Shown: positions 24,936-34,480, counted from the stretch's first letter. The stretch: 64,000 bases of DNA from Actinomycetota bacterium (GCA_947449765.1 CANFSP010000006.1:62001-126000), one strand, 5' to 3'. Made by a program: numbers and translations. Notes: generated by a model from the sequence alone, not told the origin.

Positions 24936-25862
24936 ATGACCGACCTGCGAAAGGTTGACGTCAACCTTCTCGTGGTTCTTGACGCAATCCTTACTGAGCA
25001 AAATCTCACTCGAGCGGGCGATGCGCTCGGTATGACTCAACCGGCTGTGAGCGGAGCGCTCGCCCGGCTACGTCAACAATTTGATGACCCCATCCTCGTT
25101 CGCACGGGTCGCTCGTTTGAGCTCACGCCACGCGCACTGGAACTCATCCCCTTGGTGAGTGACGCGATGACTGAAGTGTCGCGCCTGCTTGACCAGTCGC
25201 CCGAGTTTGATGCAACCACAAGCACACGCACATTCATGATTTCGGCGAGCGACTATGTGCTGGCCGAGATGACCCCGATACTTTTGGGTCTACTCGAGAA
25301 GAAGGCGCCTGGCGTGCACATCGCATTCGATTCTCTTCCGGTCGATGCGCGCGTTTCGGTAGACGATTTGCTGCGACGGGATGCGCTGATATCCGGAAGT
25401 GGCGCTGGTTTGCCGGGCAAGAAACAGTCCCTATTCAGTGACCGTTTTGTGTGCATCGCGGATGCGCGTAACCCGTTTATTGACGAGGGGCGCATTGGCC
25501 TTGCCGAAGCGCATGACATTCGATTTGTCCGATCTGACTTTGGTCGGGGTGTCGTCACGATAGTGGATGAGATGCTCGCTCAAGCCGGCATCGCTCCCAA
25601 GATTGCACTCAGCGTTCTCGGCTTTCTCCCGCTTCCGCACCTCATCGCGGGAACAGATTTTGTGGGCTTTGTTCCGGAGCGTCTCGCCCTTGAAACTCGG
25701 GATGCGCTTGGGCTCACTATTGTCGAGACGGGAATCAAGCCGGTTACGCTCGTGGAGGCCGCACACTGGCATCCGTCAAAAACGCATGACCCTGCACTGG
25801 TGTGGCTCGTTGCGCTATTGCGCGAGGCATCGGAACTTTTGGAATTTGGAGACGAAGAATAA
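24936..25862 (+). CDS. LysR-family transcriptional regulator
   Basis: 308 residues; winged helix at residues ~6-65 (VNLLVVLDAILTEQNLTRAGDALGMTQPAVSGALARLRQQFDDPILVRTGRSFELTP). Like the regulator at 15340 it belongs to the NodD/NahR-like side, and the two are recognisable paralogues. It lies inside the operon, nine bases after the dehydrogenase and directly before the CitE-like gene, so it is cotranscribed with the genes it may regulate. There is no room for a promoter of its own in the gap. Confidence 0.9.
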   Translation: MTDLRKVDVNLLVVLDAILTEQNLTRAGDALGMTQPAVSGALARLRQQFDDPILVRTGRSFELTPRALELIPLVSDAMTEVSRLLDQSPEFDATTSTRTFMISASDYVLAEMTPILLGLLEKKAPGVHIAFDSLPVDARVSVDDLLRRDALISGSGAGLPGKKQSLFSDRFVCIADARNPFIDEGRIGLAEAHDIRFVRSDFGRGVVTIVDEMLAQAGIAPKIALSVLGFLPLPHLIAGTDFVGFVPERLALETRDALGLTIVETGIKPVTLVEAAHWHPSKTHDPALVWLVALLREASELLEFGDEE

Positions 25863-26687
25863 GTGAGCACGTTAGAAGTACCTTCCGAGATTTCCCGATC
25901 CTGGCTTCTGGTCAATGGTGCGATGCCTGAAACTTTTGCGCCGGCACAAAAGGCTCATGCCGACGAGATCATTCTTGACATTGAGGATGCCGTTGATCCG
26001 GCTAAGAAGGCATCCGCCCGACGAGACGTTATCGAGTGGATATCGGCGGGGAACCCCGCCTGGGTGCGCATTAATGAGCAACCGAGTGCCTTCTGGGCGG
26101 ATGATGTTCAGGAGCTCGCATCGTGCCCTCACCTCAAGGGTGTGATGCTCGCCAAGGTGGAAGATTCGACCCATGTCGAAGCGACGGCGGCAGCATTCGA
26201 CTCTGAGATGCGGATCATCGCACTCATTGAATCCGCGCTCGGAATCGAAGAGGCACGCAGCATCGCCTGCGCACGGGGAGTATTTCGTCTCGCCTTCGGC
26301 AGTGGGGACTACCGAAAAGATACGGGAACCGCGGCCGATGATTTGGCGATGGCGTATCCCCGGTCTCGTCTGGTCGTGGCCAGCCGAATTGGCGGTTTGC
26401 CCGGCCCGATTGATGGTCCCACCATCAGCCCAAGTCACAGCATCATTCGGAGTAAAACCGAGGTCGCGGTCGCTCTGGGGATGACCGGAAAGCTCGTCCT
26501 CGACAAGGACAAGATTCCCGTGATTAACGAAACCATCTCGCCGACCGGCTCCGACATCGAGTGGGCGCTTGCCTTTATTGCGGATTTCGAAGCTCGAGGT
26601 CGCGTTGTCCACGACGGAAGTGATCTTCCTCGATTGGGTCGCGCGGAAAAGATTGTTGGACTCGCAGGTGCTCTCGGGCTGATATAG
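25863..26687 (+). CDS. HpcH/HpaI-superfamily lyase, CitE-like
   Basis: 274 residues from GTG 25863, immediately after the LysR stop. TIM-barrel CitE-like enzyme: SWLLVNGAMPE, ADEIILDIEDAVDPAKK, Arg69 (WVRIN), Glu123 (IALIESALGI) and Asp149 (FGSGDYRKD). The Arg/Glu/Asp set binds Mg2+ and oxo-acid or acyl-CoA substrates. Relatives cleave malyl-, citramalyl- or hydroxymethylglutaryl-type C-C bonds. In the pathway it could release pyruvate, acetyl-CoA or glyoxylate from a hydroxy-acid. It is closer to CitE than to HpaI aldolases. Confidence 0.83.
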   Translation: MSTLEVPSEISRSWLLVNGAMPETFAPAQKAHADEIILDIEDAVDPAKKASARRDVIEWISAGNPAWVRINEQPSAFWADDVQELASCPHLKGVMLAKVEDSTHVEATAAAFDSEMRIIALIESALGIEEARSIACARGVFRLAFGSGDYRKDTGTAADDLAMAYPRSRLVVASRIGGLPGPIDGPTISPSHSIIRSKTEVAVALGMTGKLVLDKDKIPVINETISPTGSDIEWALAFIADFEARGRVVHDGSDLPRLGRAEKIVGLAGALGLI

Positions 26688-26705
26688 GCTCGGTACTGAA
26701 CGACC

Positions 26706-26741
26706 TTCCACTGGTTGGAATGGCCTTCTCGTGACCGAAGG
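26706..26741 (+). promoter_or_regulatory. Tandem inverted repeats upstream of the IclR gene
   Basis: TTCCA-N5-TGGAA at 26706-26720 is a perfect dyad, and CCTTC-N8-GAAGG at 26724-26741 follows directly. IclR-family regulators often bind TGGAA/TTCCA-type dyads and commonly autoregulate. The pair ends 17 bases before the IclR start codon, a repressing position. Confidence 0.4.
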
Positions 26742-26758
26742 ATGTTGAGCAGCCCACA

Positions 26759-27523
26759 ATGAGCCCCGCACGAACCACGTCAGGTGCCCCCATTTCATCG
26801 ATTGGCCGCGGCATCGCGGTTCTCGGGTGCTTCAGTGCCCGCAACCGAACGTTGACTCTTTCAGAGCTGTCGGCCAAGTCGAAGCTTCCGATGTCGAGTA
26901 CACACCGCGTGGTTGCAGAACTCGTTGCCGGTGGATTTCTCGTGCGCGGGCACGACAAGCGTTACCGCATCGGAACTCGTCTGTGGTCAATCGCGCAACT
27001 GGCTCCGGTAAGCGAACAGTTGCGCGAGCGAGCCCTTCCTACTCTCGCCAGGCTGTATGAAGAAACCGGTGAGAACGTCACGCTGGCTGTTCTTGACCGT
27101 GGTCAGGCACTGTACGTGGACCGACTGGTGGGCGAGCGCAGCGTTCCGATTGTCAGTCGATCGGGCGGACACCTCCCACTTCACACCACCGGCGTTGGAA
27201 AAGTGCTGCTCGCGTACCAGTCCAAAGAGGCAATCGCCAAGTACCTCACTCAGCCACTTCAGCGCCCCACGCCTCACTCCATTTCAGACCCGGTCAAACT
27301 CGAACTTGAGCTCACCGAAATTCGCTCGCAGGGCTACTCGGTCGCCCGTCAAGAAATGACGATGGGTAGCGGATCGGTTGCGGTGCCCATCCTTCGCAAC
27401 AATCGTGCGATCGCGGCCGTCGGGATCGTGGCGCACCTCAACCGCCTCGAAGTGCCCAGGCTGGTGTCGATTCTTCAACAGGCCGCCAACACGATTGCCC
27501 ATGAACTTGAAGACCACCACTAG
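26759..27523 (+). CDS. IclR-family transcriptional regulator
   Basis: 254 residues. An N-terminal winged helix-turn-helix (residues ~14-75: SIGRGIAVLGCFSARNRTLTLSELSAKSKLPMSSTHRVVAELVAGGFL) is followed by the IclR effector domain (TGENVTLAVLDRGQALYVDRL ... HTTGVGKVLLAY). The PcaR/PcaU/PobR branch controls aromatic catabolism through beta-ketoadipate-type effectors. The next gene encodes an enol-lactonase-like hydrolase 15 bases away, supporting such a role. Two dyads directly upstream are probable autoregulatory sites. Confidence 0.9.
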   Translation: MSPARTTSGAPISSIGRGIAVLGCFSARNRTLTLSELSAKSKLPMSSTHRVVAELVAGGFLVRGHDKRYRIGTRLWSIAQLAPVSEQLRERALPTLARLYEETGENVTLAVLDRGQALYVDRLVGERSVPIVSRSGGHLPLHTTGVGKVLLAYQSKEAIAKYLTQPLQRPTPHSISDPVKLELELTEIRSQGYSVARQEMTMGSGSVAVPILRNNRAIAAVGIVAHLNRLEVPRLVSILQQAANTIAHELEDHH

Positions 27524-27538
27524 GACCAGGGGAGACTC

Positions 27539-28336
27539 ATGACAGTTCCCGTGCTCACCGCGACGGTTGACGGAGACTCAGCCACGCTCTCCGGCCGTCA
27601 TGACGTGCTCATTCTCGGTCCGTCGCTCGGTGCAACGGCACGCTCCTGGGATGGAGCTCTCGCCGAGCTATCCGAAGATCACACGGTTGTCAGGTGGGAC
27701 CTTCCCGGTCACGGCGCCTCTCATGTCGCTCGCGAGCCGTTCACACTGGCAGAGCTCGCAGCCGCGGTGATCAACCTGGCGGATGCGCTTGGCATCAGTC
27801 GTTTTGATTACGCCGGTGTCTCTGTCTCGGGGGCGGTGGCTCTCGAACTTGCGATTGCCTATCCCGCGCGACTGGGGCACGTCATCCCCATTTGTACCGC
27901 GGCCAAGTTGGGCGAGAGCGGTCCGTGGAATGAGCGGGCTGAACTGGTGCGTGCCGAGGGAGCCGCGGTGGTCATCCCGGTGCAGGAAGAACGTTGGTTC
28001 TCGCCCGAATTTCGGGAGGACGAAGCTGACATCGTCGCCGCAGTCATGTCCGACATTGCCGCGACAGACGCTGAATCCTATGCCCTGCTCTGTGAGGCAA
28101 TTGGTCAGTACGACGTTCGAGACAAGCTCTCTCAAATCACCGTTCCCCTGCTGATGATTTCTGGTGAGTGCGACCCGGCAACCACCGTTGAAGCGGGAGC
28201 CTTCATCGCGAACCACGTTTCCGGTGCAACGCAGTTTGTGGTCCCCGACGCCTTTCATCAAGCCATTGTCGAGCATCCACTCGTGGTAGCTCGAGCGATA
28301 AATGCCTTCCTCGCCGGTCAACCGATTCCCGGATAG
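27539..28336 (+). CDS. Alpha/beta hydrolase, 3-oxoadipate enol-lactonase-like
   Basis: 265 residues. Nucleophile elbow is YAGVSVSG (Ser95), where the usual last Gly of GxSxG is Ser. Acid residue is in SGECDPATT and the His in DAFHQAIVEHP. Sequence style (LGPSLGATARSWDGALAEL, VRWDLPGHGAS) matches PcaD-type enol-lactonases and related ring-opening hydrolases. PcaD converts 3-oxoadipate enol-lactone to 3-oxoadipate. No other beta-ketoadipate gene is present, so a related lactonase or meta-cleavage hydrolase role is equally possible. AGGGGAG precedes ATG 27539. Confidence 0.75.
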   Translation: MTVPVLTATVDGDSATLSGRHDVLILGPSLGATARSWDGALAELSEDHTVVRWDLPGHGASHVAREPFTLAELAAAVINLADALGISRFDYAGVSVSGAVALELAIAYPARLGHVIPICTAAKLGESGPWNERAELVRAEGAAVVIPVQEERWFSPEFREDEADIVAAVMSDIAATDAESYALLCEAIGQYDVRDKLSQITVPLLMISGECDPATTVEAGAFIANHVSGATQFVVPDAFHQAIVEHPLVVARAINAFLAGQPIPG

Positions 28337-28440
28337 TCGCGACTAACGAGTGCGCCCGCGATAGGGCAATCATCGGCAGGGTAATCTAGAGCAAGCGACC
28401 CGTCTGGTCGCTTTCGTCAACCACAAAGGATGTCTGCGAC

Positions 28441-31400
28441 GTGTACCTGAAGAGTCTCACGCTCAAGGGCTTTAAATCGTTCGCGAATCCCACAACTTTT
28501 GCGTTTGAGCCGGGTGTCACCTGTGTTGTCGGCCCCAATGGATCGGGTAAGTCCAACGTTGTTGACGGTCTCGCGTGGGTGATGGGTGAGCAAGGCGCCA
28601 AAACACTTCGTGGTGGCAAGATGGACGACGTTATTTTTGCGGGGACATCCACCAGAGGCCCCCTCGGTCGCGCTGAGGTTACCCTCACGATTGACAACTC
28701 GGATGGGGCGCTTCCCATTGAATATTCCGAAGTCACCATCTCACGCATATTGTTTCGGAACGGCGCCAGTGAGTACTCGATCAATGGCGAACAGTGTCGT
28801 TTGCTTGACGTTCAAGAGTTACTCAGTGACTCCGGGCTCGGCCGCGAGATGCACGTCATCGTTGGGCAAGGACGCCTCGACAATGTGCTCCAAGCCAGTC
28901 CTGAGGAACGCCGTGGCTTCATTGAGGAGGCCGCAGGTATTCTCAAGCATCGTCGTCGCAAGGAAAAGACGGTTCGCAAACTTGAGGCGATGGAAGCAAA
29001 TCTCACCCGACTGAGCGACCTGGCCGGGGAGGTTCGCCGCCAACTCAAACCACTCGGTGCGCAAGCGGAGATTGCTCGTGAGGCACAAAGCATTCAGGCT
29101 GAGGTGCGTGACGCACGCGCACGACTCCTCGCCGACGACGTGGTCACCCTGCGCGTCGCACTTGATGCTCACAATCGGTCAGAAGCCGAACGCCACACCG
29201 AGCGCCTCGTGTTGCAAGAACAGCTGGAACGCACGAGCCTTCGGGTTCGGCACCTCGAAAGTGAGATGTCATTTACGGGGGTTGAATCCGCTCGTGCCAC
29301 GGTCTTTGCACTTGAGTCCGTGCAAGAACGGTTGCGCGGCTTGTACACGCTGGCAAACCAGCGACTCGCGCTGCTCGGCAATGACGGGGAAATGACGCCA
29401 CTGGGCTCTGGGGTCACCACAGCCATGATTGAGGCTGCGACACACGAGGTTGCGGTGCTTCAGGACACGATTACGACAACCGAAAGTGCCTGGCGAGTTT
29501 CTCAGCAACTCACTCTCGAGATTCGAGCAGAGCTGGACGCTATCGACGAGCACGTGGCTGCCCAGAGCGCACTCGTCTCGCAGTTCGACCTCGATCTTGC
29601 CCAGGCACGCGGTAAGGCCGAAAGCGCCCTATCAACGGTGACCGCAGTTGAGGGCGAACGAGCTCGGCAGCAGGACGCACTGAATGCCGCGCATGATCGA
29701 CGCGCTAGCGCAGAGGCCGCGCTGGCATCCCTGAAAGATGAGTCGAGCAGAGTTGACGATGACCAGAGCGGTGTGAACCGTGCCTACGAAGAGGCTAACG
29801 AGGCTGTTACGGCTTCCGAGATGGCCACCGAGAAGTTACGCGATGAGCTTCACTCACTCGAACGTGAGCGCGATGCTCTTCACGCGCGTGTTGGGGCACT
29901 CTCGATGGCTCTGGATCAGAAGGATGGTTCGTCGGCTCTGGTCGCCGCAAAGCTGGCCGGTGTGCGCGGACTCGTCGCAGAATACGTCCAGGTCCGTCCC
30001 GGTTATGAAGCTGCTGTCGCCGCGGCACTGGGTTCAGTGGCGGATGCTGTTCTTGCCGAAAATCTCGACTCCGCTGTGGCGGCACTCGACCAAGCACACG
30101 AGAGCGAATTTGGACGTGTCGACATCATTGTCGCCGACGCACGCGGCGCTTCGGTGGAGACTCCCACGGCGCCAGGAGTTGTGCCGGCGGTCAGTGTGGT
30201 TGACGCTCCCGATGGGCTCAAGGCGCTTTTGCGTGACACCGTCATCGCCGATGACCTGGCCAGCGCGCGCGCGGCCTGGAAGTCGGTCTACGCGACTCTT
30301 GATCGAGACATCACTCTCATCACCAAAACCGGGGATGTGCTCACCCGGTACCTGCTTCGTGGCGGGAGTGGTGCCAAGCGCAGTCGAATCGAATTGGTTG
30401 CTGATCGCGATGCAGCCCAGGCCCGACTCGACGAGGTTGGGGTTCTCAGCGACGCGGCGCGATTTGCGCTTGCCGAGCAGCGAGCCGAAAATGAGGCCGC
30501 GAAGAGCCGGCAAGCCACAGCCCTGGCAAACTTGCGTGAGTTCGATGCCCAGCTGGCCGCGAGGTCCGAAGCGCACAACCGAGCGCGGGTTCAGGCAGAA
30601 GCCGCGCAGGCAGAGTGTGACCGACTAGAGGCGGGAATAGCCCAGACGGACGAGAAGCTGACATCCTCTCGCGCTGACCATGAGCAAGCGACTCACGAGC
30701 TTGCGAGGCTTCGTGAGCGTGAGCGCCCACTTCTCGATGTATCTACGCGAGATGCGGTCTTTGTCAAACTTGAGACGCAGCGCGAGGCTGAGGTTCAAGC
30801 TCGCCTCGACCTCGAAACGGCGAGAGAACGAGTGCGTGCTGAAGAGCTGCGCGTTGAGGGGCTCCGCGCTCAGCTCGATGCGGATCGTCAGGCCGCCGAG
30901 GAGTCGGCCCGCCGGATTGTCATTCGCCGTCGCCAAATCGACAAGGCTCAAGCTGTTGCGGACGACATTCCTCCAGTGCTTGCATCCCTCGACCGCTCGG
31001 TGGCCGAAGCGCGGGTGGTTTTCGCCCAAGCTGAATCGGATCGACGCAGTGCCAACTCCGAGCTCACTCAATTGCGCCAGGATGAGGCCACTCTTCGCGA
31101 GCGTCTCCACGGAATCACCGAAAACGTGCACGGGCTCGAACTCCAGATTTACGAAAAGAAATTGCACCTCTCGACTCTGCTTGAGCGTGCCGCTGGTGAG
31201 CTTGGGCTGATTGAAGAGGTTCTCGTTGCCGAATACGGACCTGAGGTGCCGATTCCGGTGACACAGGAGGGTGAGGATGGACTCGTCCCGTTCGTTCGAG
31301 CTGAGCAACAGCTTCGTCTCGAAAAGGCTGAGCGCAAACTCAACCAGCTTGGACGCGTGAACCCACTGGCTCTTGAAGAATTTGCCGCCTTGGAGCAACG

Positions 31401-31983
31401 CCACACATTCTTGACCGAACAGCTCACCGACTTGCACAACACGAAAAAAGACCTGCTCAGCATCATTGACGATGTCGACGCGACGATGCAGAGCGTTTTT
31501 GAGTCGGCCTTTGAAGACACCCGGGCAGCTTTTGAGAGAGTCCTCCCCATCCTCTTTCCTGGCGGCACGGGCTACTTGGCTCTCACTAACCCCGACGACC
31601 TGCTCACGACCGGAATTGAAGTCTCGGTCAAGCCGGCCGGAAAGAAGATTGAGCGTCTGTCATTGCTCTCCGGAGGTGAGCGCAGTCTGGCAGCAGTGTG
31701 TCTACTCATTGCCATTTTCAAGGCTCGGCCATCGCCCTTCTACATCATGGATGAGGTTGAGGCAGCCCTTGATGATGCGAACCTAGGCCGGCTCCTCACC
31801 ATCTTCGAAGACCTTCGCGAGAGCTCCCAACTCATCGTCATCACTCACCAAAAGCGGACCATGGAAATAGCCGATGCGCTCTATGGTGTGTCAATGCGTC
31901 AGGATGGAGTCTCCGCGGTGGTTGGTCAGCGCGTGGCGAATGAGCAAGCTGCGGCTCAAACACCCGAGAAGGTGTCGGCATAA
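28441..31983 (+). CDS. smc: Chromosome segregation ATPase SMC
   Basis: 1180 residues from GTG 28441. N-terminal head has Walker A GPNGSGKS (31-38), then long coiled coil, hinge around residues 500-640 (VRGLVAEYVQVRPGYEAAVAAALG...), a second coiled coil, and the C-terminal head with signature LLSGGERSLAAV and Walker B FYIMDEVEAALDD. It dimerises and, with ScpA/ScpB, organises and segregates the chromosome; no scp genes are in this window. The stop codon overlaps the ftsY start (TAATG), as in many actinobacteria. The usual upstream rnc-mutM genes are absent here. Confidence 0.98.
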   Translation: MYLKSLTLKGFKSFANPTTFAFEPGVTCVVGPNGSGKSNVVDGLAWVMGEQGAKTLRGGKMDDVIFAGTSTRGPLGRAEVTLTIDNSDGALPIEYSEVTISRILFRNGASEYSINGEQCRLLDVQELLSDSGLGREMHVIVGQGRLDNVLQASPEERRGFIEEAAGILKHRRRKEKTVRKLEAMEANLTRLSDLAGEVRRQLKPLGAQAEIAREAQSIQAEVRDARARLLADDVVTLRVALDAHNRSEAERHTERLVLQEQLERTSLRVRHLESEMSFTGVESARATVFALESVQERLRGLYTLANQRLALLGNDGEMTPLGSGVTTAMIEAATHEVAVLQDTITTTESAWRVSQQLTLEIRAELDAIDEHVAAQSALVSQFDLDLAQARGKAESALSTVTAVEGERARQQDALNAAHDRRASAEAALASLKDESSRVDDDQSGVNRAYEEANEAVTASEMATEKLRDELHSLERERDALHARVGALSMALDQKDGSSALVAAKLAGVRGLVAEYVQVRPGYEAAVAAALGSVADAVLAENLDSAVAALDQAHESEFGRVDIIVADARGASVETPTAPGVVPAVSVVDAPDGLKALLRDTVIADDLASARAAWKSVYATLDRDITLITKTGDVLTRYLLRGGSGAKRSRIELVADRDAAQARLDEVGVLSDAARFALAEQRAENEAAKSRQATALANLREFDAQLAARSEAHNRARVQAEAAQAECDRLEAGIAQTDEKLTSSRADHEQATHELARLRERERPLLDVSTRDAVFVKLETQREAEVQARLDLETARERVRAEELRVEGLRAQLDADRQAAEESARRIVIRRRQIDKAQAVADDIPPVLASLDRSVAEARVVFAQAESDRRSANSELTQLRQDEATLRERLHGITENVHGLELQIYEKKLHLSTLLERAAGELGLIEEVLVAEYGPEVPIPVTQEGEDGLVPFVRAEQQLRLEKAERKLNQLGRVNPLALEEFAALEQRHTFLTEQLTDLHNTKKDLLSIIDDVDATMQSVFESAFEDTRAAFERVLPILFPGGTGYLALTNPDDLLTTGIEVSVKPAGKKIERLSLLSGGERSLAAVCLLIAIFKARPSPFYIMDEVEAALDDANLGRLLTIFEDLRESSQLIVITHQKRTMEIADALYGVSMRQDGVSAVVGQRVANEQAAAQTPEKVSA

Positions 31984-32873
31984 TGTCCGGAACGCCTCGA
32001 CTAGGTCTTGGTGCGAAGCTCAAGGCGTTGCTGACGGGTGAATCACGATCAGCCAAGGGCCTTACGCCCGACAGTTGGGACGATCTTGAAGCCACGTTGC
32101 TCGGCGCTGATTTCGGCCCCGATGTTACGGACGAACTCATTGGGACAATGCGGCAACGCGTTGGGCAGCTCGGTGCGATTGATGACGACGACTTTCTGCG
32201 GTTACTCCGCGAAATACTAGAAGAGCAACTGTCGCGCTTCGATAGCACCTTGCGGTTGAGTGATCGCCCGGCCGTCATTCTCGTGGTCGGCGTCAATGGG
32301 GTGGGCAAGACAACCACAATCGGCAAAGTTGCCAAGTTCATCTCACATGCGGGACGATCTGTGGTCATCGGTGCCGCCGACACCTTTCGTGCCGCAGCGG
32401 TGGACCAGGTCGCCACGTGGGCAAGCCGGGCTGGCGTCGACATTGTGCGACCACAGCAGGATGGACAGGATCCCTCATCGGTTGCCTATCAGACGGTTGA
32501 ATTCGCTCTGCGCAATGAAACTGATGTGGTCATCATCGACACTGCAGGACGCTTGCACACTAAGGGCGGCCTGATGGATGAGCTCACCAAGATCCGCCGC
32601 GTGATCGAAAAGCAGGCTCCCATCAGCGAGGTGTTGCTTGTCTTGGATGCCACGACAGGACAAAACGGTGTGCGTCAGGCCGAGGCCTTCCTCGAGCACG
32701 CCGGCGTCACGGGTCTCGTCCTCACCAAACTTGATGGTTCAGCGAAGGGTGGCTTCGTGCTCGCCGTTCAAGAGCGAACCGGCATCCCGATTAAGCTCAT
32801 CGGAACAGGTGAGGGAATCGACGATCTGCAAGGTTTCAGCCCCGTAGCTTTCGCCGCCGGACTCGTCGCGTAG
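31983..32873 (+). CDS. ftsY: SRP receptor FtsY
   Basis: 296 residues, a compact FtsY that consists almost only of the NG domain with no long acidic A-domain. P-loop GVNGVGKT is at 103-110, then AADTFRAAA, the DTAGR motif (VVIIDTAGRLHTKGG), TKLDGSAKGG, and the closing GEGIDDLQGFSP. It is a GTPase that docks Ffh-bound ribosomes at the membrane. Start ATG 31983 overlaps the smc stop. ffh follows 24 bases downstream, so both SRP GTPases are expressed together. Confidence 0.98.
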   Translation: MSGTPRLGLGAKLKALLTGESRSAKGLTPDSWDDLEATLLGADFGPDVTDELIGTMRQRVGQLGAIDDDDFLRLLREILEEQLSRFDSTLRLSDRPAVILVVGVNGVGKTTTIGKVAKFISHAGRSVVIGAADTFRAAAVDQVATWASRAGVDIVRPQQDGQDPSSVAYQTVEFALRNETDVVIIDTAGRLHTKGGLMDELTKIRRVIEKQAPISEVLLVLDATTGQNGVRQAEAFLEHAGVTGLVLTKLDGSAKGGFVLAVQERTGIPIKLIGTGEGIDDLQGFSPVAFAAGLVA

Positions 32874-32897
32874 CCCGCCTAGTAATCTAGAGGCGTT

Positions 32898-34460
32898 ATG
32901 GCAACTTTTGGTGAACTCTCAACCCGGTTAACGGATGCGCTCAAGAACCTTCGCACGAAGGGAAAACTCAGCGCAGCCGACGTCGATGGAACCGTGCGGG
33001 AGATTCGGCGCGCTCTGCTCGATGCCGACGTCTCCTTGGATGTCGTCAAGGAATTCACCGCGGTGGTCCGTGAGCGTGCACTCAGCGATGACGTCAACAA
33101 GGCGCTCAACCCGGCGCAACAGGTCGTGCAGATTGTCAACGACGAACTCGTCACGATTTTGGGTGGCGCAGGGCGTCGCCTCGAGTTTGCCAAAAAGCCT
33201 CCCACTGTCATCATGCTTGCGGGTCTGCAGGGTGCGGGTAAAACAACCCTCGCCGGAAAGCTGGCGAAGTGGTTGGTCAAAGAGAAGCACACCCCGCTTC
33301 TCGTGGCATGTGACCTTCAGCGCCCAAACGCGGTGACCCAGCTTGAGGTCGTCGCCGAGTCGGCGGGTGCGGCAATTTTCGCCCCAGAGCCGGGCAACGG
33401 GAAGGGCGATCCGGTAAAGGTCGCCAAGGACTCGATCAAGTACGCGACCGACAAGCAGCACGACGTCGTCATCATCGACACGGCGGGTCGCCTGGGTGTA
33501 GACGCCGAAATGATGAAGCAGGCCGCCGACATTCGCAAAGCGACAAACCCTGACGAGGTGCTCTTCGTCATCGACGCCATGATCGGTCAGGACGCAGTTG
33601 CGACCGCGCAGGCGTTCCAGCAGGGTGTGGATTTCACGGGCGTTGTCCTCTCTAAGCTCGATGGCGACGCGCGCGGCGGTGCGGCACTTTCCGTCGTATC
33701 GGCAACTGGTCGTCCGATCATCTTTGCGTCCACCGGTGAAACTCTCGACGACTTTGAGCCGTTCTACCCGGACCGCATGGCGAGCCGCATTCTTGACCTC
33801 GGTGACATCCTCACCCTGATCGAGCAGGCCCAGCAAGCGTTCGATGCTGAAGAATCCGCTCGGGTGCAAAGCAAACTCGCTAGCGAAACCTTTACCCTCG
33901 ATGACTTTCTTGAGCAGATGCAGCAGATCAAAAAGATGGGCTCCCTCAAGGGCATCATGGGGATGCTGCCGGGCGCGAACAAAATGCGCGATCAGCTGGA
34001 CAACTTTGACGAGCGCGAAATTACCCGGACCGAGGCCATCATCCGCTCGATGACACCGGGGGAGCGGCAGAACACGAAGCTCCTCAATGGCTCGCGACGA
34101 TTGCGCATCGCCAAGGGTTCCGGCACCACGGTCACTGACGTGAATCAATTGGTCACTCGATTCGAGCAAGCCGCAAAGATGATGAAGACCGTCGCTAAAG
34201 GAGGCATGCCCAACATGCCTGGAATGCCGCAGATGGGTCACGGTGGCGGTTCGAAGGGCAAAAAACCCCAGGGCAAAAAGGCATCCAAATCGGGTAACCC
34301 CGCCAAGCGCGCAGCTGAAAACGCTGCCCTCGCTGCCGGAGTGAAGCCCGGGGCGGCCGGAAGTGGCGGTTCGGGATTCGGTCTCGGCGCTGGTGGCAAG
34401 TCCACGCCCTCTGCGGAGGAAATGGAAAACCTCAAAAAGATGCTCGGCGGCGGCTTGTAG
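32898..34460 (+). CDS. ffh: Signal recognition particle protein Ffh
   Basis: 520 residues. The N domain is followed by the G domain with P-loop GLQGAGKT (109-116), CDLQRPNAV, DTAGRLGVDAEMM and SKLDGDARGG, then the Met-rich M domain (LEQMQQIKKMGSLKGIMGMLPG ... RLRIAKGSGTTVTDVNQLV). A basic and Gly/Lys-rich tail and an Ala-rich end extend the protein, as is common in actinobacteria. It binds 4.5S/SRP RNA and nascent membrane-protein signals. No SRP RNA gene is recognisable nearby. Confidence 0.98.
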   Translation: MATFGELSTRLTDALKNLRTKGKLSAADVDGTVREIRRALLDADVSLDVVKEFTAVVRERALSDDVNKALNPAQQVVQIVNDELVTILGGAGRRLEFAKKPPTVIMLAGLQGAGKTTLAGKLAKWLVKEKHTPLLVACDLQRPNAVTQLEVVAESAGAAIFAPEPGNGKGDPVKVAKDSIKYATDKQHDVVIIDTAGRLGVDAEMMKQAADIRKATNPDEVLFVIDAMIGQDAVATAQAFQQGVDFTGVVLSKLDGDARGGAALSVVSATGRPIIFASTGETLDDFEPFYPDRMASRILDLGDILTLIEQAQQAFDAEESARVQSKLASETFTLDDFLEQMQQIKKMGSLKGIMGMLPGANKMRDQLDNFDEREITRTEAIIRSMTPGERQNTKLLNGSRRLRIAKGSGTTVTDVNQLVTRFEQAAKMMKTVAKGGMPNMPGMPQMGHGGGSKGKKPQGKKASKSGNPAKRAAENAALAAGVKPGAAGSGGSGFGLGAGGKSTPSAEEMENLKKMLGGGL

Positions 34461-34480
34461 CCATCCCGAGACTCGTCCGA

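Noticed and set aside
28334-28345. Perfect 12-bp palindrome TAGTCGCGACTA as a specific operator
   Set aside because: It contains the stop codon of the upstream gene and a single short palindrome can arise by chance; kept only as a note at the region junction.
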